This document shows positions 1 through 10,745 of a stretch of DNA of 64,000 bases, piece by piece (the first letter of the stretch is position 1; every line of letters starts with the position of its first letter). Position numbers and translations under genes: made by a program. The stretch covers positions 144,001 through 208,000 of the forward strand of contig CAJNDS010002216.1 in assembly GCA_905221605.1 (NCBI GenBank), written 5' to 3'. This stretch comes from Symbiodinium natans (Eukaryota; Sar; Dinophyceae; Suessiales; Symbiodiniaceae). Below the pieces are notes generated by a model. The model had not been told where the DNA came from. It searched no databases and saw only the letters and a program-made list of their open reading frames with translations.

Positions 1-1361
1 TTTGGAAAATCCATTTCCAAAATTTTTAAAGATTTTAAGGATTTTAAGGATTTTAAAGATTTTAAAGGGGTCCCGGGGGCCCAGGGGCGCCGGGCCCCCT
101 TTTAAAATCTTTAAAATCCTTAAAATCTTTAAAATTTTAGGAAATCCATTCCTAAAACTTTAAGGATTTTAAGGCCTTTTTAAAATTTTAAGAAGGCCTT
201 AAAATCCTTAAAATCCTTAAAATTTTAGGAAATCCATTTCCTAAAACTTTAAGGATTTTAAGGCCTTTTTAAAATTTTAAGAAGGCCTTAAAATCCTTAA
301 AATCCTTAAAGTTTTTGGAAAATCCATTTCCAAAATTTTTAAAGATTTTAAGGATTTTCAGGATTTTAAAGATTTTAAAGGGGTCCCGGGGGCCCAGGGG
401 CGCCGGGCCCCCTTTTAAAATCTTTAAAACCCTTAAAATCTTTAAAATCCTTAAAATTTTAGGAAATCCATTTCCTAAAACTTTAAGGATTTTAAGGCCT
501 TTTTAAAAATTTAAGAAGGCCTTAAAATCCTTAAAATCCTTAAAATTTTAGGAAATCCATTTCCTAAAACTTTAAGGATTTTAAGGCCTTTTTGAAATAT
601 TAAGAAGGCCTTAAAGTCCTTAAAATCCTTAAAGTTTTTGGAAAATCCATCTCCAAAATTTTTAAAGATTTTAAGGATTTTAAGGATTTTAAAGATTTTA
701 AAGGGGTACCGGGGGCCCAGGGGCGCCGGGCCCCCTTTTAAAATCTTTAAAATCCTTAAAATCTTTAAAATCATTAAAATTTTAGGAAATCCATTTCCTA
801 AAACTTTAAGGATTTTAAGGCCTTTTTAACAATTTAAGAAGGCCTTAAAATCCTTAAAACCATTAAAATTTTAGGAAATCCATTTCCTAAAACTTTAAGG
901 ATTTTAAGGCCTTTTTAAAATTTTAAGAAGGCCTTAATATCCTTAAAATCCTTAAAGTTTTTGGAAAATCCATTTCCAAAATTTTTAAAGATTTTAAGGA
1001 TTTTAAGGATTTTAAGGATTTTAAGGATTTTAAGGATTTCAAAGATTTTAAAGGGGTCCCGGGGGCCCAGGGGCGCCGGGCCCCCTTTTAAAATCGTTAA
1101 AATCCTTAAAATCTTTAAAATCCTTAAAATTTTAGGAAATCCATTTCCTAAAACTTTAAGGATTTTAAGGCCTTTTTAAAAGTTTCAGAAGGCCTCAAAA
1201 TCCTTAAAGTTTTTGGAAAATCCATTTCCAAAATTTTTACAGATTTTAAGGATTTTAAAGATTTTAAAGATTTTGAAAGGGTCCCGGGGGCCCAGGGGCG
1301 CCGGGCCCCCTTTTAAAATCTTTAAAACCCTTAAAATCTTTAAAACCTTTAAAATTTTAGG
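1..1361. repeat. A/T-rich hairpin satellite with GC-only tip, five units
   Basis: Five tandem units begin with the palindrome TTTGGAAAATCCATTTCC at about 1, 314, 637, 960 and 1212, so the spacings are about 313, 323, 323 and 252 bp. In each unit a left arm of ATTTTAAGG/ATTTTAAAG nonamers leads into a GC-only core (67-99, 380-412, 703-735, 1053-1085, 1279-1310), and a right arm of CCTTAAAAT/CTTTAAAAT nonamers mirrors it. Each unit can therefore fold into a hairpin of about 120 nt. The first three units then carry two copies of a module with a palindrome (AGGAAATCCATTTCCT) followed by AAGGCC...GGCCTT. Unit four has only one copy, which explains its shorter length. Unit five breaks off at 1361. 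Identity between units is high, suggesting recent amplification. Confidence 0.9.
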
Positions 1362-1369
1362 ATGAGACA

Positions 1370-1735
1370 GTCAGCCCCCTTATCATGTCCCATCGTCTCT
1401 CTCATCCCGCGTCATCCCCCATCATCCCCCATCATCCCCCATCATCCCGCATCATCCGCCATCATCCCCATCATCTCCCATCATCCCCCATCATCCCCCA
1501 TCATCATTCCCCATCATCTCTCATAATCCCTTTCACCCCCCCATCATCCACCATCATCCCCCATCAGCCCCCATCATCGTCCCCGATCAGCCCCTATCAT
1601 GCCCCATCATGTCTCTCATCCCGCGTCCCCCATCATTCCCCATCACCCCCCATCATCTCCCATCATCCCGCATCATCCCCCATCATCCCCCATCATCATT
1701 CCCCATCATCTCCCATAATCCCTTTCACCCCCCGT
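1370..1735. repeat. CATCATCCC minisatellite
   Basis: About 360 bp of imperfect 9-10-bp units (CCCATCATC and variants such as CATCATTCC, CATCAGCCC) follow the hairpin satellite directly. The strand is strongly pyrimidine-rich. The run holds an internal duplication: the block with CATTCCCCATCATCTC and CCTTTCACCCCCC near 1505 recurs near 1700. A 137-residue open frame through it (His/Pro/Ser-rich) is a by-product of a repeat without stop codons. Confidence 0.9.
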
Positions 1736-3831
1736 CTTGAGGGGTTAGTGACTGCCCTAGAGGTTAATCGTATGTCCCCCCGCTTCGTGTTGTTGTGATT
1801 TGGTAGGGGCCCAGAGGTTTGTATGAGTTGTTTTCTTCGTTCGTGTTGTAAGGGTTTTGTGAGGGCCCCGGAGGTTTGTCGCATGTCCCCTTTCTTCGTG
1901 CTTGTAGGGTTTGGGGAGTGTCTAGATAATTGTCAAAAATCATTCCTTCCGCGCTCGTACTATGAGGGGCTAGTGGCTGCCCTAGAGGTTTGTCGTATAT
2001 TCCCCCGCTTCGTGTTCCTGAGATTTGGTAGGGGCCAGAGGCTTGTCATATGTCCCCTCCCTTCGTCCCTTCGTGTTGTGAGGGTTGCGTTCGGCCTTGG
2101 AGGTTTGCCGTATGTCCCCTTTCTTGGCGTCTAAATGATTGTCATCATAAGTCATTTGCTTCCGTGGTCGTATTATGAGGGCTATTGACCGCCCTAGAGA
2201 TTTGTCGTATGCCCCCCTGCTTCGTGCTCCTGTGAGTTGGGAGGGGCCTGAAGGTTTATCTTTTGTCCCCTCCCTTCGTCCCTTCGTATTGTAAGGGTTT
2301 CGTGAGCGCTCTGGAGGTTTTTTCATATATCCCCTTTGTTCGTGCTTGTAGGGTTGAGGGAGTGTCTAGATGATTATCATATATCATTCGCTTCCGCAGT
2401 CGCTATGAGGGTATTGATTGCCCTAAAGATTTCTCGTGTGCCCCCCCGCTTCGTATTCCTGTGATTTGGTAGGGGTCTAGAGGTTTGTCGTAATTCCTCT
2501 CCCTTCGTTCCTTCGTGGGATGTTTGCGTGTGTCCCCTTTCATCGTGCTTGTAGGGTTTGGGGAGCCTAGACGACTGATATATATATATATATATATAAT
2601 TCGATTCCGTGCTCGTATTGTGAGGGGCTAGTGATCGCCCTAGAGGTTTGTCGTATGTCCCCCCGATTCCTGTTCCTGAGATTTGGCGGGGGCCTAGAGC
2701 TTTGTCGTATGTCCCCTCCTTTCGCCCCTTCGTGTTGTAGGGGTTTTGTTGGGCCTTGAAGGCTTGTCGTGTGTCCCCTTTCTTCGTGCTTGGAGAGTTT
2801 GAGGAGCGTCGAGATGATTACCATACATCATTTGCTTCCGTGCTCGTACTATGTGGGGTTACTGACTGCCCTAGAGGTTTGTCGTACGTCCCCTTCCTTC
2901 GTCCCTTCGCGTTGTATGGGTGGTAAGGGTTTTGTGAGGGCCCTGGAGGCTAGTCGTATATCCACTTTCTTCGAGCTTGTAGGGTTTGGGGGGGAGCGTC
3001 TAGAGTCTAGATGATCGTCATATATGATTTGCTTCCGTGCTCAAACTATGAGGGGCTAGTGACTGTCATAGAGGTTTGTCATTTGTCCCCCCCGTTTCCT
3101 TGGTCCTGTGATTTGGTAGGGGCTTAGAGGTTTGTCATATATTCCCTCCCTTCGTCCTTTCGTGTTGCAAGGGTTTTGTGAGAGCCCTGCAAATTTGCCG
3201 TATGTCCCTTTTCTTCTTGCTTGTAGGGTTTGGGGAGCGTCTAGACGACTGACATATGTAATTTGATTCCGGGCTCGTATTGTGCGGGGCTAGTGACTGC
3301 CCTAGAGGTTTGTCGTATGCCCTCCGCTTCCTTGTTCCTGTGATGTAGTAGGGGCCTACAGGTTTGTCGTGTGTCCCCTTTCTTGGCATCTAGATGATTG
3401 TCATAAGTCATTGCTTCTGTGGTCGTATTATGAGGGCTATTGACTGCCCTAGAGGTTTGTCGTACGCCCCCCTGCTTCGTGTTCCTGTGAGTTGGGAGGG
3501 GCCTAGAGGTTTATTTTTTGGTCCCCTCCCTTCGTCCCTTCGTGTTGTAAGGGTTTCGTGAGCGCTCTGGAGGTTTTTCGTATGTCCCCTCTGTTCGTGC
3601 TTGCAGGGTTTGGGGAGTGTCTAGATGATTATCACATATCGTTTGCTTCCGCAGTCGCTATGAGGGTATTGATTGCCCTAAAGATTTCTCGTGTGTCCCC
3701 CGCTTCGTATTCCTGTGATTTGGTAGGGGTCTAGAGGTTTGTCGTAATTCCTCTCCCTTCGTTCCTTCGTGGGATGTTTGCGTGTGTCCCCTTTCTTCGT
3801 GCTTGTAGGGTTTGGGGAGCCTAGACGACTG
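1736..3831 (+). repeat. GTCGTATGTCCCC satellite, block 1 (forward)
   Basis: Tandem satellite whose basic motif is GAGGTTTGTCGTATGTCCCC. Three flavours alternate: one continuing CCCGCTTCGTGTTCCTG, one continuing TCCCTTCGTCCCTTCGTG, and one continuing TTTCTTCGTGCTTGTAGG then GTCTAGATGATTGTCATA. Together they make a monomer of about 200-235 bp, usually ending CTTCCGTGCTCGTATTATGA. Three monomers form a ~660-bp higher-order unit (GATTCCGTG at 2603 and again at 3265). One copy contains a TA microsatellite at 2579-2598. Short open frames on both strands are shadows of the repeat. Confidence 0.9.
2579..2598. repeat. TA microsatellite inside satellite monomer
   Basis: An uninterrupted TA run sits between GACGACTGA and ATTCGATTCCG. 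Other monomers have only GACATATAATTTGATTCC here, so the run grew from a short CATATA. It is the empty-site counterpart of the insertion at 3858-5977. Confidence 0.85.
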
Positions 3832-3857
3832 ATATATATACATATATATATATATAT
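3832..3857. repeat. TA microsatellite, left flank of insertion
   Basis: TA-rich run with one CA, preceded by GCCTAGACGACTGA exactly as at 2565-2578. It abuts the left end of the inverted-repeat element. Confidence 0.85.
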
Positions 3858-3984
3858 GGTACCCCCCCCCAGTGACCTACCCTTTTTCGCCTTGTCTCAA
3901 GTCACCCAGCTGCACTGCAAGCAAACTCGGTGTGCAATATAGCGTATTTCTAGGGCGTAGACTAAAATACAACAAAAATCGCAT

Positions 3985-4250
3985 ACACGGGACAGTAGAA
4001 AAACCAAAAATACCAAAACCAAAAAAAACAAAAAAAAAACCAAAAAAAAAACAACCAAAACCAAAAAAACCAACAAAAAAAACAAAAATACCAAAACAAA
4101 CAATTCTCTGGGACTCTCAGGAATCCCTATGGGGCTTCTCCAAGAGTCCCGGAAAATTGTTTTTTTTGTTGTTTTTTTGGTTTTGGTTTTTTTTGGTTTT
4201 GGTATTTTTGGTTTTTTGGTTTTGGTATTTTGGCTTTTTGGTTCGCCTTC
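3985..4250. repeat. Foldback arm pair inside the inserted element
   Basis: An A-rich arm (3990-4103) made of AAAACCAAAAATACC-like words is mirrored by a T-rich arm (4158-4245) of GGTTTTGGTATTTTTGG-like words. The inner part of the stem is CAATTCTCTGGGACTCTC near 4110 against GAGTCCCGGAAAATTG near 4145. The overlapping Lys/Pro-rich and Phe/Leu/Val-rich frames on the two strands are products of this base composition. Confidence 0.75.
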
Positions 4251-4289
4251 ACGGTCACGAGGCAACAACTACACATTTTTCAGTGTGCT

Positions 4290-4930
4290 TATGCTAATTG
4301 TGCTTTTCAGAAATAGTATACAAGTGGTCTTTCTAGTGCTTCAGAACTATTTGTTTCGTTATTACGTAAGTAGAGCCGCTAGTGTTTAGTGCATCTTTTG
4401 GTTGTACTCAAGTGTAGTAGACCTTATTCAGCCATTACTTGGTGCTCTGGTAGCTAAATTCGCATGGATAATATTTGCCTGGTAAATGCGATTAATTATC
4501 TAGAAGCAGCATTTGCAATACTCGGCTTGAGGAAAAGCATTTATTGCTTAGAATTGTTTGGTTAAAAAGTGACTCCTACTCGTCCAGGGATACCCCAAAA
4601 CCCTATAATCCAAACTTCACCAGAGATTCTCCTGAAAAGCTTGCGCTTTTGGATGTTTTTATGTATTTGTGAACTGGCCTTCACTGAGTAGTTTTCTAGG
4701 ATTCTTGTGCATTTGTTAAGCCTGATTGTGCAAGTTGCGTTTTTCAAGCATAGTATATATGTGGTCTTTATTGAATACTTCAGACATGTTTGTTTCATCG
4801 TTATGTAAGAAGAACCGCTTCTATTTCCATTATTGTGCATTTTTAAGCTTGCGTATGCAAATTGTGCTTTTCAGACATAGTATATAAGTGGTCTTTATTG
4901 AATACTTCAGCAATCTTTGTCTCATTGTTA
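4290..4930 (+). repeat. ~125-bp diverged tandem repeat in the inserted element
   Basis: Words such as TAGTATATAAGTGGTCTTTA, AATACTTCAGACATGTTTGT and GTAGAACCGCTTC recur near 4310, 4745 and 4872. The second and third copies are about 125 bp apart; the first is separated by unrelated sequence. AT-rich, no open frame of interest. Confidence 0.6.
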
Positions 4931-4980
4931 TGCAGGTAGAACCGCTTCCATTTCCGTTAGTGTTTATTTCGTATTGGGTT

Positions 4981-5730
4981 GAGTATGGTCCTTTAAATAG
5001 TATTCACTTGGGTCAAATTGGGCTATTTGCTTAAGAATTCCTCTAGTAGTTAAATTCGCATAGAATGAATACTTCAAAAAAAGGATTGTTTCATGAATAT
5101 GTAAACATAAGGTGTTTCATTTGACTTTGCAGATAGTATTTCAATAATACTTTGCCTGGTATAAACACAACTGGTTCAATGCATGAGTTGCTCAACAAAG
5201 CACTATTTGCCCTTTAAACCACACTTTGCCATATTTTTTGTTGAATATGGTGCTTCTTTCGTATTTTGGTTGAGTATGGTCCTTTAAATGGTATTCACTT
5301 GAGTCAAATTGGGCTATTTGCTTAATAATTGCTCGAGTAGCTAAATTCGCATAAAATGATTATTTCAAAAGTAAAAACGATTCATGAATATGTAAACATA
5401 AGGTATTTCAGTGGACGTTTCAGAGAGCATACTTTGCCTAGTACAAACACAATTGTATAAATACAGTAGTTGCTCAACAAAGCATTATTTGCACTTTAAA
5501 CGCACACTTTGCCATATTTTGGTTGAGAATGGTGTCTATTTCGTATCTTGGTTGAGTATGCTCCTTTAAATAGTATTCACTTGAGTCAACTTGGGCTCTT
5601 TGCTTAACAATTTCTCTAGTAGTTAAATTCGCATAGAACCAAGAAAAATGTTTCACTATTTGATTAATACTTTGCCTCGTACAAACACACTTGTATAAAT
5701 AAATTAGTTGCTCAACAAAACATTAATTGC
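4981..5730 (+). repeat. ~285-bp tandem repeat in the inserted element
   Basis: GAGTATGGTCCTTTAAATAG starts copies at 4981 and, with small changes, at 5272 and 5554, giving periods of 291 and 282 bp. Each copy also holds TATTCACTTGAGTCAA, GTTAAATTCGCATAGAA, TACTTTGCCT, GTTGCTCAACAAAGCA and TTTGCCCTTTAAAC. The AT-rich composition contrasts with the surrounding satellite. Confidence 0.75.
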
Positions 5731-5977
5731 CCTTTAAACGCACAATTTGCATAGAAAGCCACAAATCTAAACATCTAAAGACAGCATTGTCCGCTTCAGA
5801 TTCAAAATGTAGATTCTTCCAATGCTGGCTTATCAGGGTCTGTGAGGTGGGTGTCCCAGTAACTGTCCTTCAATACCCGGTGATTAACTACGCGACTTTT
5901 GGGCCTTCTTTGTTATATTTTGTTAAAAAGGCCTAAAAAGGCCGAAAAAGGGTAGGTCGCTGGGGGGGGGGGGTAGC

Positions 5978-6000
5978 ATATATATATATATATATATATA
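5978..6000. repeat. TA microsatellite, right flank of insertion
   Basis: Pure TA run between the right terminal repeat and ATTCGATTCCG, continuing the satellite monomer interrupted at 3857. Confidence 0.85.
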
Positions 6001-8275
6001 ATTCGATTCCGTGCTCGTATTGTGAGGGGCTAGTGATTGCCCTAGAGGTTTGTCGTATGTCCTCCCGATTCTTGTTCCTGAGATTTGGCGGGGGCCTAGA
6101 GCTTTGTCGTATGTCCCCTCCTTTCGCCCCTTCGTGTTGTAGGGGTTTTGTTGGGCCTTGAAGGCTTGTCGTGTGTCCCCTTTCTTCGAGCTTGGAGAAT
6201 TGAGGAGTGTCGAGATGATTACCATACATCATTTGCTTCCGTGCTCGTACTATGTGGGGTTTGTGACTGCCCTAGAGGTTTGTCATATGTCCCCTTCCTT
6301 CGTCCCTTCGCGTTGTATGGGTGGTAAGGGTTTTGTGAGGGCCCTGGAGGCTAGTCCTATATCCACTTTCTTCGAGCTTGTAGGGTTTGAGGGGAGCGTC
6401 TAGAGTCTAGATGATCGTCATATATGATTTGCTTCCGTGCTCAAACTATGAGGGGCTAGTGGCTGTCCTAGAGGTTTGTCATTTGTCCCCCCCGTTTCCT
6501 TGGTCCTGTGATTTGGTAGGGGCTTAGAGGTTTGTCATACGTTCCCTCGCTTCGTCCTTTCGTGTTGCAAGGGTTTTGTGAGAGCCCTGCAAAATTGCCG
6601 TGTGTCCCCTTTCTTCTCACTTGTAGGGTTTGGGGAGCGTCTAGACGACTGACATATAATTTGATTCCGTGCTCGTATTGTGAGGGGCTAGTGATTGCCC
6701 TAGAGGTTTGTCGTATGTCCCCCCGATTCCTGTTCCTGAGATTTGGTAGGGGCTTAGAGCTTTGTCGTATGTCCCCTCCTTTCGCCCCTTCGTGTTGTAG
6801 GGGTTTTGTTGGGCCTTGAAGGTTTGTCGTGTGTCCCCTTTCTTCGTGCTTGGAGAGTTTGAGGAGCGTCGAGATGATTACCATACATCATTTGCTTCCG
6901 TGCTCGTACTATGTGGGGTTACTGACTGCCCTAGAGGTTTGTCGTATGTCCCCTTCCTTCGTCCCTTCGCGTTGTATGGGTGGTAAGGGTTTTGTGAGGG
7001 CCCTGGAGGCTAGTCGTATATCCACTTTCTTCGAGCTTGTAGGGTTTGGGGGGAGCGTCTAGAGTCTAGATGATCGTCATATATGATTTGCTTCCGTGCT
7101 CAAACTATGAGGGGCTAGTGGCTGTCCTAGAGGTTTGTCATTTGTCCCCCCCGTTTCCTTGGTCCTGTGATTTGGTAGGGGCTTAGAGGTTTGCCATACG
7201 TTCCCTCGCTTCGTCCTTTCGTGTTGCAAGGGTTTTGTGAGAGCCCTGCAAAATTGCCGTGTGTCCCCTTTCTTCTCACTTGTAGGGTTTGGGGAGCGTC
7301 TAGACGACTGACATATAATTTGATTCCGTGCTCGTATTGTGAGGGGCTAGTGACTGCCCTAGGGGTTTGTCGTATGCCCCCTCCCCCGCTTCCTTTTTCC
7401 TGTGATGTAGTAGGGGCCTGCAGGTTTGTCGTATGTCCCCTGCCTTCGTCCCTTCGTGTTGTAAGGCTGATAAAATTTTTCTGAGGGCCCTTGGAGATTT
7501 GTCGTATGTCCCCACGCTTAGTGTTCCTGAGATTTGGTAGGGGCCAGAGATTTGTCGAATGTCCCCTCCTTTCGTCCCTTCGTGTTGAAATTGCTTTGTT
7601 GGGGGAAGGTTTGTCGTATGTCACCTTTCTTTCTTCTTAGAGGGCTTGGGGATCTTCTAGAAAACTGTCATATATCATTTGCTTCCGTGCTCGTATTATG
7701 AGGGGCTGGTGTTTGTCATAGAGGTTTGTCGTATGTCCCGCCGCTTTCTGTTCCTGCGATGTGGTAGGGGCCTAAAGAGGTTTGTCGTGTGCCCCCTCCC
7801 TTCGCCCCTTTGAGTTGCAAGGGTTTTGTTGGACCTGGAAGATTTATCGTATGTCTCCTTTCTTCGTGCTTGTAGGGCGTGGGGAGCGTCTAGATGATTA
7901 TCATATATGATTTGCTTCCGTGCTCGTATTATGAGGGGCTAGTGACTGCCCTAGAGGTTTGTTTTATGTCTCCCTGCTTCGTGTTCATGTGATTTGCTAG
8001 GGTCCTGGAGATTTGTCGTATGTCATTTTACCATATACGAAATTAGATACAATCCCTTCGTCCCTTCGTGTTGTAAGGGTTTCGTGAGGGTCCTAGAGGT
8101 TTGTCGTATGTGCCCTTCCTTCGTCCCTTCTTGTTGTAAGGGTTTTGTGAGGGCCCTGCAAATTTGCCGTATGTCCCCTTTCTTCGTGCTTGTAGGATTT
8201 GGGCAGCGTCTAGATGATTGTCATTATCATTTGCTTCCGTGCTCGTACTATGAGGCGCTAGTAACTGCCCCAGAC
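6001..8275 (+). repeat. GTCGTATGTCCCC satellite, block 2 (forward)
   Basis: Continuation of the forward satellite after the insertion. GATTCCGTG recurs at 6005, 6663 and 7322, so the ~659-bp higher-order unit is exactly tandem here and nearly identical to 2603-3264. After 7400 the units become irregular, with insertions such as CATTTTACCATATACG near 8025. Open frames of 95-165 residues on both strands are repeat shadows. Confidence 0.9.
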
Positions 8276-8968
8276 CTTCAGGGCCCTCACAAAACCCTTA
8301 CAACATGAAGGGACGAAGGGAGACGACATACGACAAACCTCTATCATCTAGATGCTCCCCAAACCCTACAAGCAAGAAGAAAGGGGACATACGACAAACC
8401 TCCAGGGCCCTCACAGAACCCTTACAATAGGAAGGAATGAAGGGAGGCGACACACTACAAACCTTTAGGCCCCTACCAAATCACAGGATCACGAAGCGGG
8501 GGCGTCATCTGACAAACCTCCAGGCCAATCACTAGCCCCTCATAATACGAGCACGGAAGCACATGATATGTGATTATCATCTACACACTCCCCAGACCCT
8601 ACAAGCACGAACAAAGGGGACATACGACAAACCTCCAGGACCCTCCCAAAACCCTTACAACACGAAGGGACGAAGGGAGGGGACACACGACAAACCTTTA
8701 GCCCCCTACCAAATCACAGGAACACGAAGCGGGGGGACATACGACAAACCTCTAGGGCAGGCACTAGCCCTCATAATACGAGCACGGAAACACATCATAT
8801 ATGCTAATCATTTTGATGCTCCCCCAAAACCTATAAGAACGAGAAAGGGGAAGCACACAAACCTCCAAAGCCCTTACAAAACCCTTACAACACGAAGGGA
8901 CGAAGGGAGGGGACATACGACAAACCTCGGGCCCCTACCAAGTCACAGGAAACACGAAGCGAGGGTGC
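8276..8968 (-). repeat. GTCGTATGTCCCC satellite, inverted block 3
   Basis: From 8276 the same satellite reads on the opposite strand: GGGACATACGACAAACCTC, AACCCTTACAACACGAAGGG and CATAATACGAGCACGGAAG replace their complements. The flip occurs within a few bases after CTAGTAACTGCCC. About three inverted monomers follow before the array ends at the ACT microsatellite. Confidence 0.9.
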
Positions 8969-9148
8969 TTGCCTAAGTCTGGCTGTTGGCCGGCTGGATC
9001 TACATTTACTGCTACTACTACTACTACTACTACTACTCCTACTACTCCTACTACTCCTACTACTACTACCACTACTACTTTCAAGAAGTTTTGTAAATAG
9101 TAAACAAAGGGGCGTGCCAAATAGACCCTAAAGGTCCATGCCACATAG
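8969..9148. repeat. ACT microsatellite and transition
   Basis: An (ACT)n run with CCT interruptions fills 9009-9082. It is followed by about 65 bp of unassigned sequence leading to the first telomeric heptamers. No gene seen. Confidence 0.8.
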
Positions 9149-9936
9149 GGGTTTAGGGTTTAGGGTTTATAGGGGTTCAGGGTTTAGGGTTTCGGGTTTA
9201 TAACCCCTAAACCCTAAACCTCTATGAGCCCCAAACTCAGGGGACATAGAGGTGCCAAGGGCTCAGCATCCCCCCCGAAGTTTAGGGTTTTGGGTTTGTT
9301 GCCCATTGGAGGTTCGTCAGATGTTCTCCCATTTTTGTGGACTACAAGGGTACTACATTGGAGCCATGATCCGCATTATGGTCCCTTGTTGCAGTAGCTT
9401 GTAAATACAAGGGTCCGTACATGGGAAGAAACTTCGAAGGGACCAGCTATCGTACTACCCTACCCTAAACCCTTGTAAGGGTCTGCCTTAAGGTCAAGAG
9501 CTAACTTGGCCTGAGCCCTAAGCCCGGCTCTGCGCCAACAGCTTTCCTCTCGAGACGTTTCCCCTGGAGGCCCCCCCAAGCCCCAACCCCCAAATAAACC
9601 CGAAAGTCGCCCGAAAAAAGGCCAAACTCGAAAATAGCCGAGACCCTATAAGCCCTATGTACCAGCGAATTGGCCCTTAAAGCCCTTTGGCTCTGTAACC
9701 CCTACCCTCACGAACTCGAACCCTGAAACCTGAAAACCTTAAAACCTAAAACCCGAAACCCCTAGACCCTACAAACCCTGTGAACCCGAAAAAATGGCCC
9801 TGAAAAGCCTGCGTCAGCCCACAGCCCAAAAAAACGCACAAACCCGAATAAACAACCTTCTGAAGGACCTAAACCCAGAAACCCGAAAAACCACCTCAAA
9901 CTCCTAAACCCCGAAACCCGAAAAGCCCTTCTGCAG

Positions 9937-9990
9937 CCGCACCTGTGGAGCGGCGGCGGGCTGAGGAGAGTGAGAACTCCTCCATCCACG
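9937..9990 (+). CDS. Exon-like island (Glu/Arg-rich), unrecognised
   Basis: Follows CCCTTCTGCAG, a plausible 3' splice site, and ends before GTCATG, a plausible 5' splice site. The frame with two leading bases reads APVERRRAEESENSSIH. It is flanked on both sides by telomere-like DNA. Not recognised; the length is too short to exclude chance, and no frame continuity with another island can be shown. Confidence 0.2.
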
Positions 9991-10067
9991 GTCATGGCGC
10001 AGCTCCCTGCGGAGACGGATTCCGATGTTCGTTTTGTTTTGTTGACTTTTTTTTTGGGGGGTGGGGC

Positions 10068-10096
10068 GGGGGGGGGGGGGGGGGGGGGGGGGGGGG
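10068..10096 (+). repeat. Poly-G tract (29 G)
   Basis: Uninterrupted run of 29 G, preceded by a T run and GGGGGGTGGGGC and followed by telomeric heptamers. Confidence 0.9.
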
Positions 10097-10745
10097 CGGT
10101 TAGGGTTTAGGGTCTATAGGGTTTAGGGTTTAGGGGGGGTAAGGTGGGGGGTGGGTTGGTTCATCAGGATTCAGTAGTCTGTGAGTTTGCGTTCGGTGTA
10201 TGGGGGTTGAGAGGTTTCATGCCTGTATCCCTAAAGATAATTAGGTTGTGGGCTTCAGCCTTGACAGGTTCTGACCTGCAACCGCATCGCCAGCACAACA
10301 GCAACAAACAAACCCTAAGAGATGTAAGGTAGTTTTGGCTGCAAACGCCCGCCTTTGCCGCAGTGCCTTTGCGCAACCAGATTGCGAGCCTGTGGTGGGT
10401 GCTCTATTGAGAGCTGGGTTTCCTAAATCCTAACCCGAAACCCTAAACCCGAAGGGTGTGAATGATGCAGAGCCTATGGGTGCAAGGACGTTCAGGTCTC
10501 TCGTCCCCTAAGCACGTCTTAGGGTGGGTGGGGTTGCATATGAGGCTGACTCAAGTGTATGTCTCCTTGCTGGTACTTTCTGCAAGTTTCTTTACCGAGA
10601 TAACTCCCAAAAAGCCCTCAAAAGCCTGCATGAGGCCTAAGCCCTCGGACAACGGCACCAAAAGTCGAAAACCTTGCTGCCTTCAGGGTTGAGGGTTTAG
10701 GGCAAACCCTAAGCCCTAAACCTGCCTCCACGCTGACCTCCTCAG

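Larger units (their letters stand above)
3858..5977. mobile_element. 2.1-kb inserted element with terminal inverted repeats
   Basis: The left end (3858-3893) reads GGTACC, a C run, then AGTGACCTACCCTTTTTCGC. The right end (about 5937-5977), read on -, is GCTACC, a C run, then AGCGACCTACCCTTTTTCGG. The imperfect terminal inverted repeat is therefore about 35 bp. Both ends abut TA microsatellite, and the uninterrupted monomer at 2565-2612 shows the empty site. The interior is AT-rich, unlike the flanking satellite. It holds a long foldback (3985-4250), a ~125-bp tandem repeat (4290-4930) and a ~285-bp tandem repeat (4980-5730). No transposase-like open frame is visible, so it is probably a non-autonomous DNA transposon. 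TA-flanked insertion recalls Tc1/mariner-type targeting, but the microsatellite hides any target duplication. Confidence 0.75.

Noticed and set aside
3872-4389. Lys/Pro-rich and Phe/Val-rich frames in the inserted element
   Set aside because: They translate the A-rich and T-rich arms of a foldback.
1385-8976. Many 60-165-codon frames in the satellite on both strands
   Set aside because: Periodic with the repeat, on both strands, no consistent start or family similarity.
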